64,000 nt of DNA from Coprococcus sp. OM04-5BH (GTDB lineage: Bacteria; Bacillota; Clostridia; Lachnospirales; Lachnospiraceae): NCBI RefSeq assembly GCF_003482105.1, contig NZ_QULM01000005.1, positions 118,709 through 182,708 on the forward strand, in the 5' to 3' direction. Below the pieces are notes generated by a model. That model saw nothing but the letters and a program-made list of their open reading frames with translations. It was not told the DNA's origin and made no database searches. Shown here one piece after another: positions 27,455-37,320 of the stretch. The position numbers and the translations under genes were made by a program. How positions within the stretch are numbered: position 1 is the stretch's first letter; every line of letters begins with the position of its first letter.

Positions 27455-29892
27455 CACTTCTTCTCCATCTGCTTCGCAATATCCGCGTCAACAATTTCCT
27501 CACCGGTCTTGCCAACCAACTGAGCTTTGCTGGCAGCACTGAGACCATCATTTATTGTTGCACATATATCGCAGGTACTGCACTTATCAAGCTGTTCTTT
27601 TGTAACCTTGCCGTCACGATAATCACGGCAGATCTTCAATTCATACATGCTGTATGGATGTTTGCTAAACAATGCTTTGAACTTGTGCTTAAGTACCCAG
27701 AAGCCAGGCTTCCAGATATACTTATGCATAGCCGGACTTACTGAACCGATCATCCAGCAATCTCGGTCACAGCAACGAACCTTCTTACGAACAGCCTCTG
27801 CTTCCCTGCTGTTCCACAGTTCGTCCCAGCTCTGTTCATTGAGGTTACCCATTACCTCCTTGTCCTTTGTACCATTACATGGCATTACATCTCCATATGG
27901 ATCTATGAAGAATGTGTCGAAGCTCATGTCACATGGAAGTAATCGTTTTTGTCCATATATGTAATTTATCAAGCCATGGTTGAAATAAGCTCTGAACCAT
28001 TTCTTTGGGCTGTTGCTTCTGAGAAGTTCATTTACCAGAGCTTCAAAATTCTTTGCAACCATAGGTCTGTCTTTTATTATATTCTTTGCCTCTACGAAGT
28101 AAAAGCTGTTATGAAGGGAAGCCGTAGCAAATTCCATTCCCATTTTATCAGATATTTTGTATAAAGGAACCAAGTCAGGTGCATTTTTGTCCTGAACCGT
28201 CATGCCAAAGCCTACGTCTTTCATGCCCATCTTTCTAAGAGTTTTGAGTGTCTTGTATCCTCTCTGGTATCCGTCCTGAAGACCTCTTATCTCGTTATTC
28301 GTCTGCTCAAGTCCTTCTATAGAAATACGGATTCCTATCTGTGGGAACTCCTTGCACAGGTCAACTATTCTGTCTGTGAAGAAACCATTTGTAGATATAA
28401 CTATTCTGTCTGACTTCTTATAAAGCTCACGCACAATATCCTTAAGATCTGTCCTGATAAATGGTTCTCCACCGGTTATATTTGTGAAGTACATATTTGG
28501 GAGCTTTCTTATAGTCTCAATAGAAATCTCTTCCTCCGGTTTTGAAGGTGCTTTATACCTGTTACACATGGAACAACGTGCATTACAGCGATATGTAACT
28601 ATCACAGTACCATTTAATTTCTTTTCACCAGTTTTTGCCATCTTTCCATTACCTTTCTTAGGTGATATCCCTTTGTCATGTTTTTTCTTTCTTCCATTGT
28701 AAATGCGAATGAGTTTTTTACAATACTCATCGATAGTGCTGAATTTTATGTCCTTACAATTCTCACTGTACCCATCGAGTAATTGTTTATCATTCCACAT
28801 TGCCTGAATTTTGTTCTTAAGGTCGACAGCATTTCCACTTTCAAACAGCTCACCTGTTCTGCCGACCTGGATAAGCTCAGGAATTCCGCCGATATTGGCA
28901 CCCAATACAGGCGTTCCGTACATCTGTGATTCCATTACTGAAAATGGGCAATTCTCATACCATTCGGAAGGATATACTGAAAATCTCGCCTCACGGATCA
29001 ACTTCTCAAGTTCCTCTCCGGTCTTAAATCCTACATTCTCTATATTAGGTATGTTTTTTATACTATCCTCAAGTGGACCTGTACCTGCAAATATAAATTT
29101 CACATCAGGAAGTTCCCTGCACACCTTAATAAGAGTTCCTATTCCTTTCTCCTCAGAAAACCTACCAAAGTAAAGTACATAATCCTTCTTCTGAGTTTCT
29201 TTCCACTCAACCTTATCTATGAAATTATGCATTGCAACTGTCTTTTTTGCAAATAATGGATTGCTGTCCAGTTTGCTCTTCATAAATTTTGAGCAACATA
29301 TCATGGTATCTATGTATTTGTAAGTACCCTTTAATTTCCAGAATTCTGCTTCCATCGTACCTACAGCAGATTTTGCTGTTGAACCATGGATACATTTTCC
29401 CTTAGTACAATTAATAAACTTGCCACCAAGACATTTCTCGCAATTCTCATGGGTATTGGGGTTGTTGCACATGTGGTTTGGGCATACCAACTGGTAATCG
29501 TGAGCTGTAAATACAATCCTGCAATCCCTTCCTGTGTCCTTACGCCATTTTACAATCTCCAAGATCATAGATGGAGTCAACTGATAATTAAAATTGTTCA
29601 GGTGACACACATCCGGTTTAAAATCATCAAGAACTTTGCGAAGCTGTACTCTTGCCTCTTTACTGTAAATTGTCTTTATAGGATATGTAAGCTTTGCAAG
29701 TTTCGAGCCACCATGGAAATCCATGTCAGATGTGTATGCGTTTACTGAATTTCCAACACACCTTCCTTCATGCTCCATGCCAAAATACTGAACCTCATGC
29801 CCCTGGTTTTCAAGATATTTTCCTAATTTGAATATGTAAGTCTCGCTACCTCCATTTGGATATAAAAACTTATTGATCATTAATACTCTCAT
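27454..29892 (-). CDS. GT4 glycosyltransferase fused to a radical SAM/SPASM domain
   Basis: 812 residues. Residues 1-395 form a GT4 (GT-B) enzyme: INKFLYPNGGSETYIFKLG, a cysteine-rich insert (LVCPNHMCNNPNTHENCEKC), YVLYFGRFSEEKGIGTLI and the E-x7-E region PSEWYENCPFSVMESQMYG. A lysine-rich linker leads into a radical SAM domain with VTYRCNARCSMCNRYK (C-x3-C-x2-C) and NITGGEPFIRTDL, then a SPASM-type cysteine region (PCNGTKDKEVMGN, CCDRDCWMIGS, CSTCDICATINDG). An internal ATG at 28641, 9 bases after GGAAAG-like sequence, could start a separate radical SAM protein. The ATG at 29892 has GGAG upstream. Unusual inside an exopolysaccharide operon. Confidence 0.88.
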   Translation of the reverse strand: MRVLMINKFLYPNGGSETYIFKLGKYLENQGHEVQYFGMEHEGRCVGNSVNAYTSDMDFHGGSKLAKLTYPIKTIYSKEARVQLRKVLDDFKPDVCHLNNFNYQLTPSMILEIVKWRKDTGRDCRIVFTAHDYQLVCPNHMCNNPNTHENCEKCLGGKFINCTKGKCIHGSTAKSAVGTMEAEFWKLKGTYKYIDTMICCSKFMKSKLDSNPLFAKKTVAMHNFIDKVEWKETQKKDYVLYFGRFSEEKGIGTLIKVCRELPDVKFIFAGTGPLEDSIKNIPNIENVGFKTGEELEKLIREARFSVYPSEWYENCPFSVMESQMYGTPVLGANIGGIPELIQVGRTGELFESGNAVDLKNKIQAMWNDKQLLDGYSENCKDIKFSTIDEYCKKLIRIYNGRKKKHDKGISPKKGNGKMAKTGEKKLNGTVIVTYRCNARCSMCNRYKAPSKPEEEISIETIRKLPNMYFTNITGGEPFIRTDLKDIVRELYKKSDRIVISTNGFFTDRIVDLCKEFPQIGIRISIEGLEQTNNEIRGLQDGYQRGYKTLKTLRKMGMKDVGFGMTVQDKNAPDLVPLYKISDKMGMEFATASLHNSFYFVEAKNIIKDRPMVAKNFEALVNELLRSNSPKKWFRAYFNHGLINYIYGQKRLLPCDMSFDTFFIDPYGDVMPCNGTKDKEVMGNLNEQSWDELWNSREAEAVRKKVRCCDRDCWMIGSVSPAMHKYIWKPGFWVLKHKFKALFSKHPYSMYELKICRDYRDGKVTKEQLDKCSTCDICATINDGLSAASKAQLVGKTGEEIVDADIAKQMEKK

Positions 29893-29909
29893 ATTATTTA
29901 TCACTCCAT

Positions 29910-30908
29910 CTATTTTGCCTCTGTAATCAGCTTGTTAGACAAACGCTTTATTATATTCTTCATAACAACAGCAAAGACCGACGCCCCCACCAATACTAAA
30001 ATCACAGTAACTATATACTGTAACCATCCATTTCCCAATGCAGCAGTCACGCCAATTTTTTCTAGCACTCTGAATATAACCATATGAGATAAATAAATTT
30101 CCATACTTATCCCACTAAAAAATCCTGTAATTCTATTATCGAGCAAACCGCCATTCCTCAAAAGTGCATACATGAGGAGTGCCCCAGACATAAGCATACA
30201 CACATATACATTTTCATCCATCACATAATACATTACAATCATCGCAACTGATACAATTGCCATATAATAGACACTTATCTTAGCAATCTGCTCTCTATAA
30301 AGATATATCAAACCTCCTGCAATAAAGAAACATCCACTGTATAAAATATTTGTTCTGGAAATATTAAAATATACAGAACCGATGTAGTTGTATAATATGC
30401 TTACAAAAAATGCAATCCACGCTCTGCGTTTGGTTTCAATCATCACGCAGAAAAAAGGAAATATAAGGTAGAACACAAAAGTCAATCCCAGAAACCATCC
30501 TACCCCTATTACAGTTATATTACCACAATCAGGTAACAGTCCAAACATAAGTGTCATGTCAGCAAAGCCTTCGTATAAACTTGCTAACGAATGATCCAAA
30601 ACAACATCTAATAATACTAACACTGCGAAGAATGGCAACACTTTTAAAAATCTTTTTTTGTAAAACTCTGTCATAGAAATTGTATTATTAAGTATCTTTT
30701 CATAGTACCCACAACACATTCCAAATGCCGATATAACCATAAATAAAAATACAAAATTTGTAAACGATGGGATCATAGTATCATACACAAACCCACTAAC
30801 AGCATTTACATTAGTACTATTCGCACGAACATGCATCATAACTATCCCAAAGGCTGCAATCATTCTCAGTCCATCTATTGCACCATAATGTTTTCTTTCC
30901 ATAATCAT
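29910..30908 (-). CDS. Acyltransferase family 3 membrane protein (OafA-like)
   Basis: 332 residues, about ten hydrophobic segments. GAIDGLRMIAAFGIVMMHVR has the family's conserved R and H; FTNFVFLFMVISAFGMCCGY and ISMEIYLSHMVIFRVLEKIG are typical. Second O-acyltransferase of the operon, so the polymer may carry more than one acyl group. Its first ATG overlaps the upstream TGA by ATGA; a second ATG two codons later is better spaced from AGGG. Confidence 0.87.
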   Translation of the reverse strand: MIMERKHYGAIDGLRMIAAFGIVMMHVRANSTNVNAVSGFVYDTMIPSFTNFVFLFMVISAFGMCCGYYEKILNNTISMTEFYKKRFLKVLPFFAVLVLLDVVLDHSLASLYEGFADMTLMFGLLPDCGNITVIGVGWFLGLTFVFYLIFPFFCVMIETKRRAWIAFFVSILYNYIGSVYFNISRTNILYSGCFFIAGGLIYLYREQIAKISVYYMAIVSVAMIVMYYVMDENVYVCMLMSGALLMYALLRNGGLLDNRITGFFSGISMEIYLSHMVIFRVLEKIGVTAALGNGWLQYIVTVILVLVGASVFAVVMKNIIKRLSNKLITEAK

Positions 30909-32029
30909 CTTTCCCTGCGATATAACTTAACAGTCTTTTCAGCAATCTCGTCCCAGTTATATTTCCTGCAAATATAATCTGCTGCCTGTTCTTTATATCT
31001 GCTCACCAACATCTCATCATTACACAATCTCTGCAGCTTATCCTGCAGATCCTTCACATCAGATTTCCTGAACAAAACTGCCTTATCTTCCACAACCTCT
31101 GCACATTCTTTTATGTCTGAGGTAAGGCAGCAATTTCCATAGCTCATTGCCTCAAGAAGACTAAGTGGCATGCCCTCAAGATCACTGGGGAGGACATATA
31201 TATATGCATTGCTATATAATTCCTGCAACAACTGTCCCTGGACAAATCCTGTAAATATTATCCTTTCATCTCCTGCCGCCATGGTTTTCAGCTTATCCAT
31301 ATACTCATCTGTGTCTGATGATCCACCGGCGATAACCAGCTTCTTATCTGTGTCTGTATTCTTAAAAGCTTCTATTAAATAGTGTTCTCCCTTTTCAGGC
31401 ACTATTCTTCCAAGATACAATATGTATGAATTTTTATCTAAATTGTATTTCTTCTTAATTATATCTGCAGCTTTAAGCTCCGGCTTGTTTACACCATTTG
31501 GAATGTATCTGGTCTTTCTGCCATATGTTTCCTTGAAATACTTTTGTACCTCTTGGCTTAACACTATTATCTCATTTGCATGCTTCACAGCCATCTTCTC
31601 ACCAAAGTGTATGTACTTCGCACCGAAACCTGACTTCCATTTCGCCCGCTGCCAATCGAGGCCATGAACAGTAACCACAACCTTTTTCCCAAACAGCTTA
31701 GGTATAAAACAAAATGCCGCCGGTCCTTCTGCATGTATATGAACCACGTCATACCTTCCAAATGCACTGCACAAAGCAGCAAAGAAAGAGGATGACACAG
31801 CCGCCAGCCCCTTTTTTTCTATAGTAGGAACAGTTTTTATCCGTATTCCCTTGTATTCTTTTCCTGTATCTGTATCATATTCAGAACCGCTTACATGGTG
31901 TCCTTTCCGGTTATAGCAGGTCACTTTATTCCCTGCACTAGCCATTCGGGTGGCAAGTTCTTCAACAACTATTTCCACTCCACCTTCTCTTGACGGTATT
32001 CTCTTATGACCATACATCGCAATCTTCAT
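30905..32029 (-). CDS. Glycosyltransferase family 4
   Basis: 374 residues, GT-B fold. KIAMYGHKRIPSREGGVEIV is a start common to rhamnosyl/galactosyltransferases in Firmicute capsule loci. DVVHIHAEGPAAFCF, GKKVVVTVHGLDWQRAKW and, in the C-terminal half, ILYLGRIVPEKGEHYLIEAF and PSDLEGMPLSLLEAMSYGNC (E-x7-E) complete the family pattern. Probably adds the second sugar after the initiating transferase, from operon position. Confidence 0.92.
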   Translation of the reverse strand: MKIAMYGHKRIPSREGGVEIVVEELATRMASAGNKVTCYNRKGHHVSGSEYDTDTGKEYKGIRIKTVPTIEKKGLAAVSSSFFAALCSAFGRYDVVHIHAEGPAAFCFIPKLFGKKVVVTVHGLDWQRAKWKSGFGAKYIHFGEKMAVKHANEIIVLSQEVQKYFKETYGRKTRYIPNGVNKPELKAADIIKKKYNLDKNSYILYLGRIVPEKGEHYLIEAFKNTDTDKKLVIAGGSSDTDEYMDKLKTMAAGDERIIFTGFVQGQLLQELYSNAYIYVLPSDLEGMPLSLLEAMSYGNCCLTSDIKECAEVVEDKAVLFRKSDVKDLQDKLQRLCNDEMLVSRYKEQAADYICRKYNWDEIAEKTVKLYRRER

Positions 32030-32082
32030 AAACTATTTTCCTTATTATAAGGTCAATGTCAAATAAGCTTTCCTCTTTCCTC

Positions 32083-33558
32083 TTACATCGCCCCATCATT
32101 CTTAAGCACAACCTTGATCGTCTTAAGCAGTATCCTCACATCATTTCCAAGGCTCCACTCGGCTATGTACTGTCTGTCCAGCTTAACGACCTCGTCGAAG
32201 TCTGTTATCTTGCTTCTGCCGCTGACCTGCCACAGTCCTGTGATTCCGGGCTTGATGGTCAGTCTTGATCTGTGATGAGGGGTATATTTCTCCCACTCGT
32301 CTATTGTTGGAGGTCTGGTGCCTACCAGACTCATGTCTCCCTTAAGGACGTTGAAGAACTGTGGGAACTCGTCCAGCGACCAGTCACGGATACGATTTCC
32401 GATTCCCTTCTTGATGGTGCCGTCAGGCAGCTTTTTCGCACCGATTATCCTCGGGTCGAAGTCCAGCTTGAACATCATGCCGTCCTGTATACGGTTCTCT
32501 GCCATAAGCCCGGCTTTACGCTCCTCGGCGTCCATGTACATGCTCCTGAATTTATATATCTTGAACTTCTTTCCGTTCTTGCCCACACGAGTCTGTGAGA
32601 AGAATATAGGTCCCGGCGATTTTATGAATATTATAGGACCAATTATCACAGTTAGCAAGAGTGTGAATACAGAACCCACAAGTCCCCCTGCTATATCTGT
32701 GGCTCTCTTGATAAATGCCTGTTTGAAGGTCAGGTAATTATTGGAACTGGTGACTGTGTTGTGTCCGGCGAATTTCTCCAGGAAATACTTCTGCTCCTTC
32801 ATTGCCTGTGGCAGTCTCACTCTAAGATGGAAGGTGATTCCCATGTCAGCAAGCTGCTCCAGAGTTTCATTTGCAATGTAATTGCTGTCTGCCATGTCAA
32901 AGTATATCTCATCCACCCAGCCCCGAAGGATTCTGTTGTAAGCCTCATCGCCGTAGGATAACACATTCAGATCCGAGTCAAAATCATCTGCCGCTTCTAT
33001 CTCCGCCTTTACCTTTTCTATATCCGTATCATCAACGAATACCAGTCCCTGTATGTGACTGCCCACATATCTGTAGTCCCTTATGTCCTCAAGTATGCTC
33101 TTATATGTATCTGCCGAGGTAAATATAACCAACGTCTGCCTTATGTTATTCCTGTTCTTGAGCCATCTCTTCCACAGCTCCCGCACGATAAATGAAATGA
33201 CACAGAATACTCCTGCGGTCATAACTGTGGTAAGTCTCGAGTACGCCGCCCCTTTCTTAAGGGCAAATAGCACAAAAACAGAGAACACCAATACGAAGCT
33301 TGCCAGCTTAAATGCTGACAACAGCTCCCTAAGATGTCCCCTGCGCAATATATCTTTATATGGATTTATAGTAAAGAATCCTATGAATAACACCACAAGC
33401 AGCAGAAGTGCCGCGTTAATACTTACTGAATTTTTGAACAGCTTATCTGCACCATGACGCACTATATAGGCAATGCTATATGAGCATATAAGCGCAACCA
33501 TATCCAATACAGCAAAATCCCAATGTTTGAATATTCCCTGTGGCTTCCTTTGATACAT
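32083..33558 (-). CDS. Initiating undecaprenyl-phosphate sugar phosphotransferase
   Basis: Transfers a sugar-1-phosphate to undecaprenyl phosphate to begin the repeat unit. 491 residues: four N-terminal hydrophobic segments (about 17-125), a Rossmann-like central domain, another membrane segment (about 290-315, GSVFTLLLTVIIGPIIFIKS) and the cytosolic transferase domain with KIYKFRSMYMDAEERKAG, LDEFPQFFNVLKGDMSLVGT and KPGITGLWQVSGRS. This is the WbaP/CpsE/EpsL layout. First gene of the operon, 117 bp downstream of its promoter; ribosome site AAGGGAGA is rather distant. Confidence 0.93.
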   Translation of the reverse strand: MYQRKPQGIFKHWDFAVLDMVALICSYSIAYIVRHGADKLFKNSVSINAALLLLVVLFIGFFTINPYKDILRRGHLRELLSAFKLASFVLVFSVFVLFALKKGAAYSRLTTVMTAGVFCVISFIVRELWKRWLKNRNNIRQTLVIFTSADTYKSILEDIRDYRYVGSHIQGLVFVDDTDIEKVKAEIEAADDFDSDLNVLSYGDEAYNRILRGWVDEIYFDMADSNYIANETLEQLADMGITFHLRVRLPQAMKEQKYFLEKFAGHNTVTSSNNYLTFKQAFIKRATDIAGGLVGSVFTLLLTVIIGPIIFIKSPGPIFFSQTRVGKNGKKFKIYKFRSMYMDAEERKAGLMAENRIQDGMMFKLDFDPRIIGAKKLPDGTIKKGIGNRIRDWSLDEFPQFFNVLKGDMSLVGTRPPTIDEWEKYTPHHRSRLTIKPGITGLWQVSGRSKITDFDEVVKLDRQYIAEWSLGNDVRILLKTIKVVLKNDGAM

Positions 33559-33674
33559 ACTGTCTCTGTCTCCCTTGCTGCCGGCTCACACTCATCCGTT
33601 CAATTCTCTGCGAAACTGAAACCAGGGCTTCACAAGCCAGCCTTTATCACTGTCAACCTTAATATTTCCTTAAG

Positions 33675-33703
33675 AAAATACAACGATATTGGTGATTCGT
33701 CAA
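33675..33703 (-). promoter_or_regulatory. Promoter of the exopolysaccharide operon
   Basis: Minus strand: TTGACG (33698-33703), 17-bp spacer, TATTTT (33675-33680). The start site near 33668 gives a leader of about 110 nt. A short hairpin GTCATAA/TTATGAC (33742-33759) lies upstream and may be an operator or the tail of the VWA transcript. Confidence 0.65.
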
Positions 33704-33834
33704 GGCTTCCCGGGGTATTTGACAATATATTCCACTTTTTCGTCATAATTTGTTATGACACTTTTATTTTCGCACTTGAGTCATTGAGGCAATGTCTTCA
33801 CTTAGTCCCTGTTTATATTTGTTCATGCGGATCT

Positions 33835-35670
33835 TTAGTCCAGGTCTTCTCTGTAGAATTTCACCAGCTCTGCGAATTCCTTCCTATATTCGTCTTCATG
33901 GGGATTCCCTTCTTCTGCCCAGCTTATAATGTCCTCCGGAGTTGCGTCACCGGCACAGGCACTGTGCTTGAGCTTCATTCCAAATGCTGCAACTGCTGTA
34001 ATGAATTTCATGTCAGCGGTCATTTCTTTATTATAGGAAGTTACAGCCACATCCCGCTGCCATAATGTACTCTTGTCCTTGTCCGGCTCCTTGTATCTTA
34101 TGTTGATTGTGGCGAGACGACCGGGGGCAGTTGTATCAGATGGCACGATCTCGTAGATGGCTGTCACGTTATGACCGGCTCCGATCTCGCCGCCGTCTAC
34201 CATATCATTTGCGAATTCATGATCTGCCACGTCCCGGTTTTCATAGCCTATAAGCCTGTAGCTTTCCACTGTTTCGGCGTTGAAGTCCACCTGGATCTTC
34301 ACATCCTTGGCAACTGTAACAAGGGTGCCGCCCATGTCATCAACCAACACCTTCTTCGCCTCATACACCGAATCTATAAATGCGTAATTGCCATCGCCAT
34401 TGTCTGCCAGTGCCTCCAGCTTGTTATCCTTCAGGTTGTCATTTCCAAATCCAAGGACGCTAAGGCTTATGCCTGCCGCCTTTTCTTCGGTTATAAGTCC
34501 TGTAAGTGCCTCCTCTGAGGTGAGCCCCACGTTCATGTCTCCGTCTGTGGCAAGAATGACCCGGTTATTTCCACCCTCTATGAAGTACTTCTCCGCCTGC
34601 TCATAGGCTGATATGATCCCACCACTGCCATTTGTGTAACCATAAGCCTTAAGCCCTTCAAGGGTGTCTATGATCTCCTTCCTGTGGTCTCCGGCAACCC
34701 CATCTAAAGCTATAAGGTCACTGCCGGCGTATGTTACGATACTTACTGTATCCGTCTCGTCAAGCTCATCTGCCAGCAGCTTGAAGGCCTTGACCGCCAG
34801 GGGAAGCTTGTTCTCATCGTACATGGAACCGGAGGTGTCTACAAGAAACACAAGATTATTCTTATTCTGCTGCTTCCATGCAATCGGCTCGGTACTCATG
34901 GTGATCCTGAGAAGATTATTTTCCTCGTTCCATGGGCAGGTTGTATATTCCGTGGTCACATTGAATTTATCACCATTTTCCGGTGGGGTTGCATCATAGT
35001 GGAAGTAATTTATCATTTCTTCTATCCTCACTGCATCCGCAGGAATGTTGCTTCCATAACCACTATATATGTAGCTTCTTATGTTGCTGTAGGACGCCGT
35101 GTCCACATCTGCTGCCCAGGTGGACAGATTATCCTCCGAAGTATAGACAAATGCATTCTCATCCACATGCTTATACTCTCTTGTGTCGCTGCCGGGAACT
35201 CCTGTATCTATGCAATATCCGTAGCCATAATTATAATTAGTATTGCCGTAATCCCTGCCCCCGCTGTTTGAACTTCCATTGTAGTTCGTGCCGCCATTGT
35301 AATCTGTGCCTGCACTATAGTCTATACCGTCTTCCGCTACCGTCTCACAACTTTCTGCCACCACCATATCTCCGTTATCATAAATATTTTCTGTTGCCCG
35401 TTCCCCTTCTGCGATTTTTCTGTATTTGGCGGCAATTCCGGTGGGTTTGCCTGTGCTCTTGTTTGTTTTTGAACTACCTGTATTGATACCTGCCTCTGTT
35501 CCTGAACCTGTTCCTGTATTAATTCTTGCACTACAGCCTGCGAGGCCTGCCATACTTGTGGTAAGCATAGCCCCTATTGTCAGGGCAGCCGCCATTTTTC
35601 TAACATTCCAGGATTTTTTGTTACAGCTTTGAGTTTTGATATACCTTTCATTTTCTGTCCTTCTTCCCAT
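33835..35670 (-). CDS. VWA-domain lipoprotein (YfbK-like)
   Basis: 611 residues from the ATG at 35670. The N-terminus is basic, with a hydrophobic stretch (AAALTIGAMLTTSMAGLAGC) ending in a lipobox cysteine, then a linker rich in G, S, T and N and tyrosine (about 60-190). Next comes a YfbK-type N-terminal region (FVYTSEDNLSTWAADVDTAS), a VWA domain with an intact MIDAS (FLVDTSGSMYDENK, ATDGDMNVG) and a C-terminal DUF3520-like part (AVAAFGMKLKHSACAGDATP). A surface-bound metal-dependent adhesion or complex-assembly protein. The ECF sigma/anti-sigma pair just upstream is separated by a terminator. Confidence 0.88.
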   Translation of the reverse strand: MGRRTENERYIKTQSCNKKSWNVRKMAAALTIGAMLTTSMAGLAGCSARINTGTGSGTEAGINTGSSKTNKSTGKPTGIAAKYRKIAEGERATENIYDNGDMVVAESCETVAEDGIDYSAGTDYNGGTNYNGSSNSGGRDYGNTNYNYGYGYCIDTGVPGSDTREYKHVDENAFVYTSEDNLSTWAADVDTASYSNIRSYIYSGYGSNIPADAVRIEEMINYFHYDATPPENGDKFNVTTEYTTCPWNEENNLLRITMSTEPIAWKQQNKNNLVFLVDTSGSMYDENKLPLAVKAFKLLADELDETDTVSIVTYAGSDLIALDGVAGDHRKEIIDTLEGLKAYGYTNGSGGIISAYEQAEKYFIEGGNNRVILATDGDMNVGLTSEEALTGLITEEKAAGISLSVLGFGNDNLKDNKLEALADNGDGNYAFIDSVYEAKKVLVDDMGGTLVTVAKDVKIQVDFNAETVESYRLIGYENRDVADHEFANDMVDGGEIGAGHNVTAIYEIVPSDTTAPGRLATINIRYKEPDKDKSTLWQRDVAVTSYNKEMTADMKFITAVAAFGMKLKHSACAGDATPEDIISWAEEGNPHEDEYRKEFAELVKFYREDLD

Positions 35671-35817
35671 AATTTTCATTCTCCTCTTCTTGATATTTAT
35701 TGCCTTCACATTTTAAATGTCTTTTCGACACATGGCACCGGCAAAGGGCTGTGGATTCTATATCTTATATACGATGGGGAATGATGTATTTATGGGAGAT
35801 TATCGAATTTTTTTCAG

Positions 35818-35859
35818 CAAAAAAAGAACCCCAGAGCTGGCACTCCAGAGTTCTTTTAT
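35818..35859 (-). terminator. Terminator of the ECF sigma/anti-sigma operon
   Basis: Minus strand: AAGAACTCTGG pairs with a near-complement ending GGTTCTT, followed by TTTTT. It sits about 45 bp past the anti-sigma stop. Confidence 0.85.
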
Positions 35860-35901
35860 CTATATTACTAATGCAACTATATTATACATAATTTTTATGT
35901 G

Positions 35902-36759
35902 CTACTCCACGACTTTAAATCCCCCATCTCCCCACGGAACAATAACGCAGCTTATTTCCATTCCCTCTGTTGGCATGCTTCCATAGACAGTCTCTATTCT
36001 ATCCAACTGTGCTTCGTCGATAGTTATGGTTATTTCATCCCCTTCAACAGGAACCTTTGTGTCATCTGTAGCCGAAGAAGCTCCTGAGGCTTCAATGATT
36101 CTCACGATCTTCTTGACCTCTGCCTTATAGTTTCCGTTATCACACTCTGCAAATACTAACCGGCATTCTATTCTCCAGCCGTTCGCAGACTGATCTGCAT
36201 CGGTGATAATCCCTCCGTTTGTGGTGGCATCAGCCCGGGGTGCGGACTCTGCTGCTTCTGCCTGCTGCTCCTCCGCCTGTGCCCCATCGCTCATTGCACC
36301 GTCCTCATGCTCCCCCGCTGACTCTGTTTCACTGGCAGACTCGTCAACCATGTCGATATTATTTTCAGCCTTGTCAGATATACGCCTTTTTTTCTTTGAT
36401 CTGTCTCCCATAAGCGGAGCCACGATCACGCAGATTATTATCAACGCTGCAATGGTTGTTACCGCTACAGATACTCTTCTTCCCGAAAACCTTGAAGTTC
36501 TGACCGGCTTATCTGTTGTCTTACGGGCTTCAACCTCATCTATACCTGTCACGATCCTGTCCCACAGATCCGGCGTTTCAACCTTCATTTCTCCGGCATA
36601 CAGATCCAATATATCCTGTTCTGACAGCTCTGCGGTCTGTTCCACATTTTCATCAGACGCACCGGCTGCCGGAGTCTCACCGCATGTGGTCTGTTTTGTT
36701 TCGGATTTTTTTCTGCTATTTATATCAACGACATTATAATTTTCCTTATATGTCCTCAT
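35902..36759 (-). CDS. Single-pass membrane protein, probable anti-sigma factor
   Basis: 285 residues. The cytoplasmic N-terminus holds EQDILDLYAGEMKVETPDLW and DRIVTGIDEVE, a pattern seen in Lachnospiraceae membrane anti-sigma factors (from memory). One transmembrane segment (about 97-117, VAVTTIAALIIICVIVAPLM) leads to an acidic, serine- and alanine-rich linker and a C-terminal extracellular domain of about 90 residues (WRIECRLVFAECDNGNYKAE, DEAQLDRIETVYGSMP). It overlaps the sigma gene by 14 nt and has a strong AAAGGAGG inside the sigma gene's end. Function assigned mainly from gene order. Confidence 0.75.
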   Translation of the reverse strand: MRTYKENYNVVDINSRKKSETKQTTCGETPAAGASDENVEQTAELSEQDILDLYAGEMKVETPDLWDRIVTGIDEVEARKTTDKPVRTSRFSGRRVSVAVTTIAALIIICVIVAPLMGDRSKKKRRISDKAENNIDMVDESASETESAGEHEDGAMSDGAQAEEQQAEAAESAPRADATTNGGIITDADQSANGWRIECRLVFAECDNGNYKAEVKKIVRIIEASGASSATDDTKVPVEGDEITITIDEAQLDRIETVYGSMPTEGMEISCVIVPWGDGGFKVVE

Positions 36760-37294
36760 CTGTCATGCCTCCTTTCTTATACTTCTTCCGCAGCTTCTTG
36801 ATGGCACTGTTATACAGCCAGGTCACCGTCCCCATTGGCTTTTCAAGGATTTCCGATATCTCCTTGAATGTAAGCTCACCGCCGCATTTCATGTCCAGGA
36901 CTTCCTTTTCTGCAGGTGTCAACTCATTTACCATGCTCTTTAGCGTCTCTCGGTCTGCAACCCGCTCCGAGAAATCCTCTCCGTCGCCTCCCGGTTCCGG
37001 CAGCTCGTCCGCAACTATTTCCCGGTCAAGCTTTCTTATTCTGTCTATGGTCATGTTCCTGGCAATGACCGTCAGCCATTTGCGGTGCCCGTTCCCGGAT
37101 CTGTAGGATGCCGCCAGACCGTACAGCTTGATAAAGAATTCCGACGTCAGGTCCTCCGCCTCTTCCCTCTGCCTTATGGTGTTGTATATCACTGCAAATA
37201 TCAGGTTCAGATAGGCGTCATATATCTCCCTTAACGCCTGCCTGTCGCCATTTGCCATGCGAAGCATGCAGCTTTCAAATTGTTCGTCTGTCAT
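36746..37294 (-). CDS. ECF-type RNA polymerase sigma factor
   Basis: 182 residues with both ECF regions: region 2 (MANGDRQALREIYDAYLNL, REEAEDLTSEFFIKLYGL) and region 4 (NELTPAEKEVLDMKCGGELT, FKEISEILEKPMGTVTWLY). No extra domain. Directs RNA polymerase to a small regulon, probably after an envelope signal relayed by the membrane protein cotranscribed with it. The VWA lipoprotein gene is a plausible target. The leader contains an element also found upstream of rmlB. Confidence 0.92.
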   Translation of the reverse strand: MTDEQFESCMLRMANGDRQALREIYDAYLNLIFAVIYNTIRQREEAEDLTSEFFIKLYGLAASYRSGNGHRKWLTVIARNMTIDRIRKLDREIVADELPEPGGDGEDFSERVADRETLKSMVNELTPAEKEVLDMKCGGELTFKEISEILEKPMGTVTWLYNSAIKKLRKKYKKGGMTDEDI

Positions 37295-37320
37295 ATTATT
37301 TTCCCTTTATTATTCAACAT

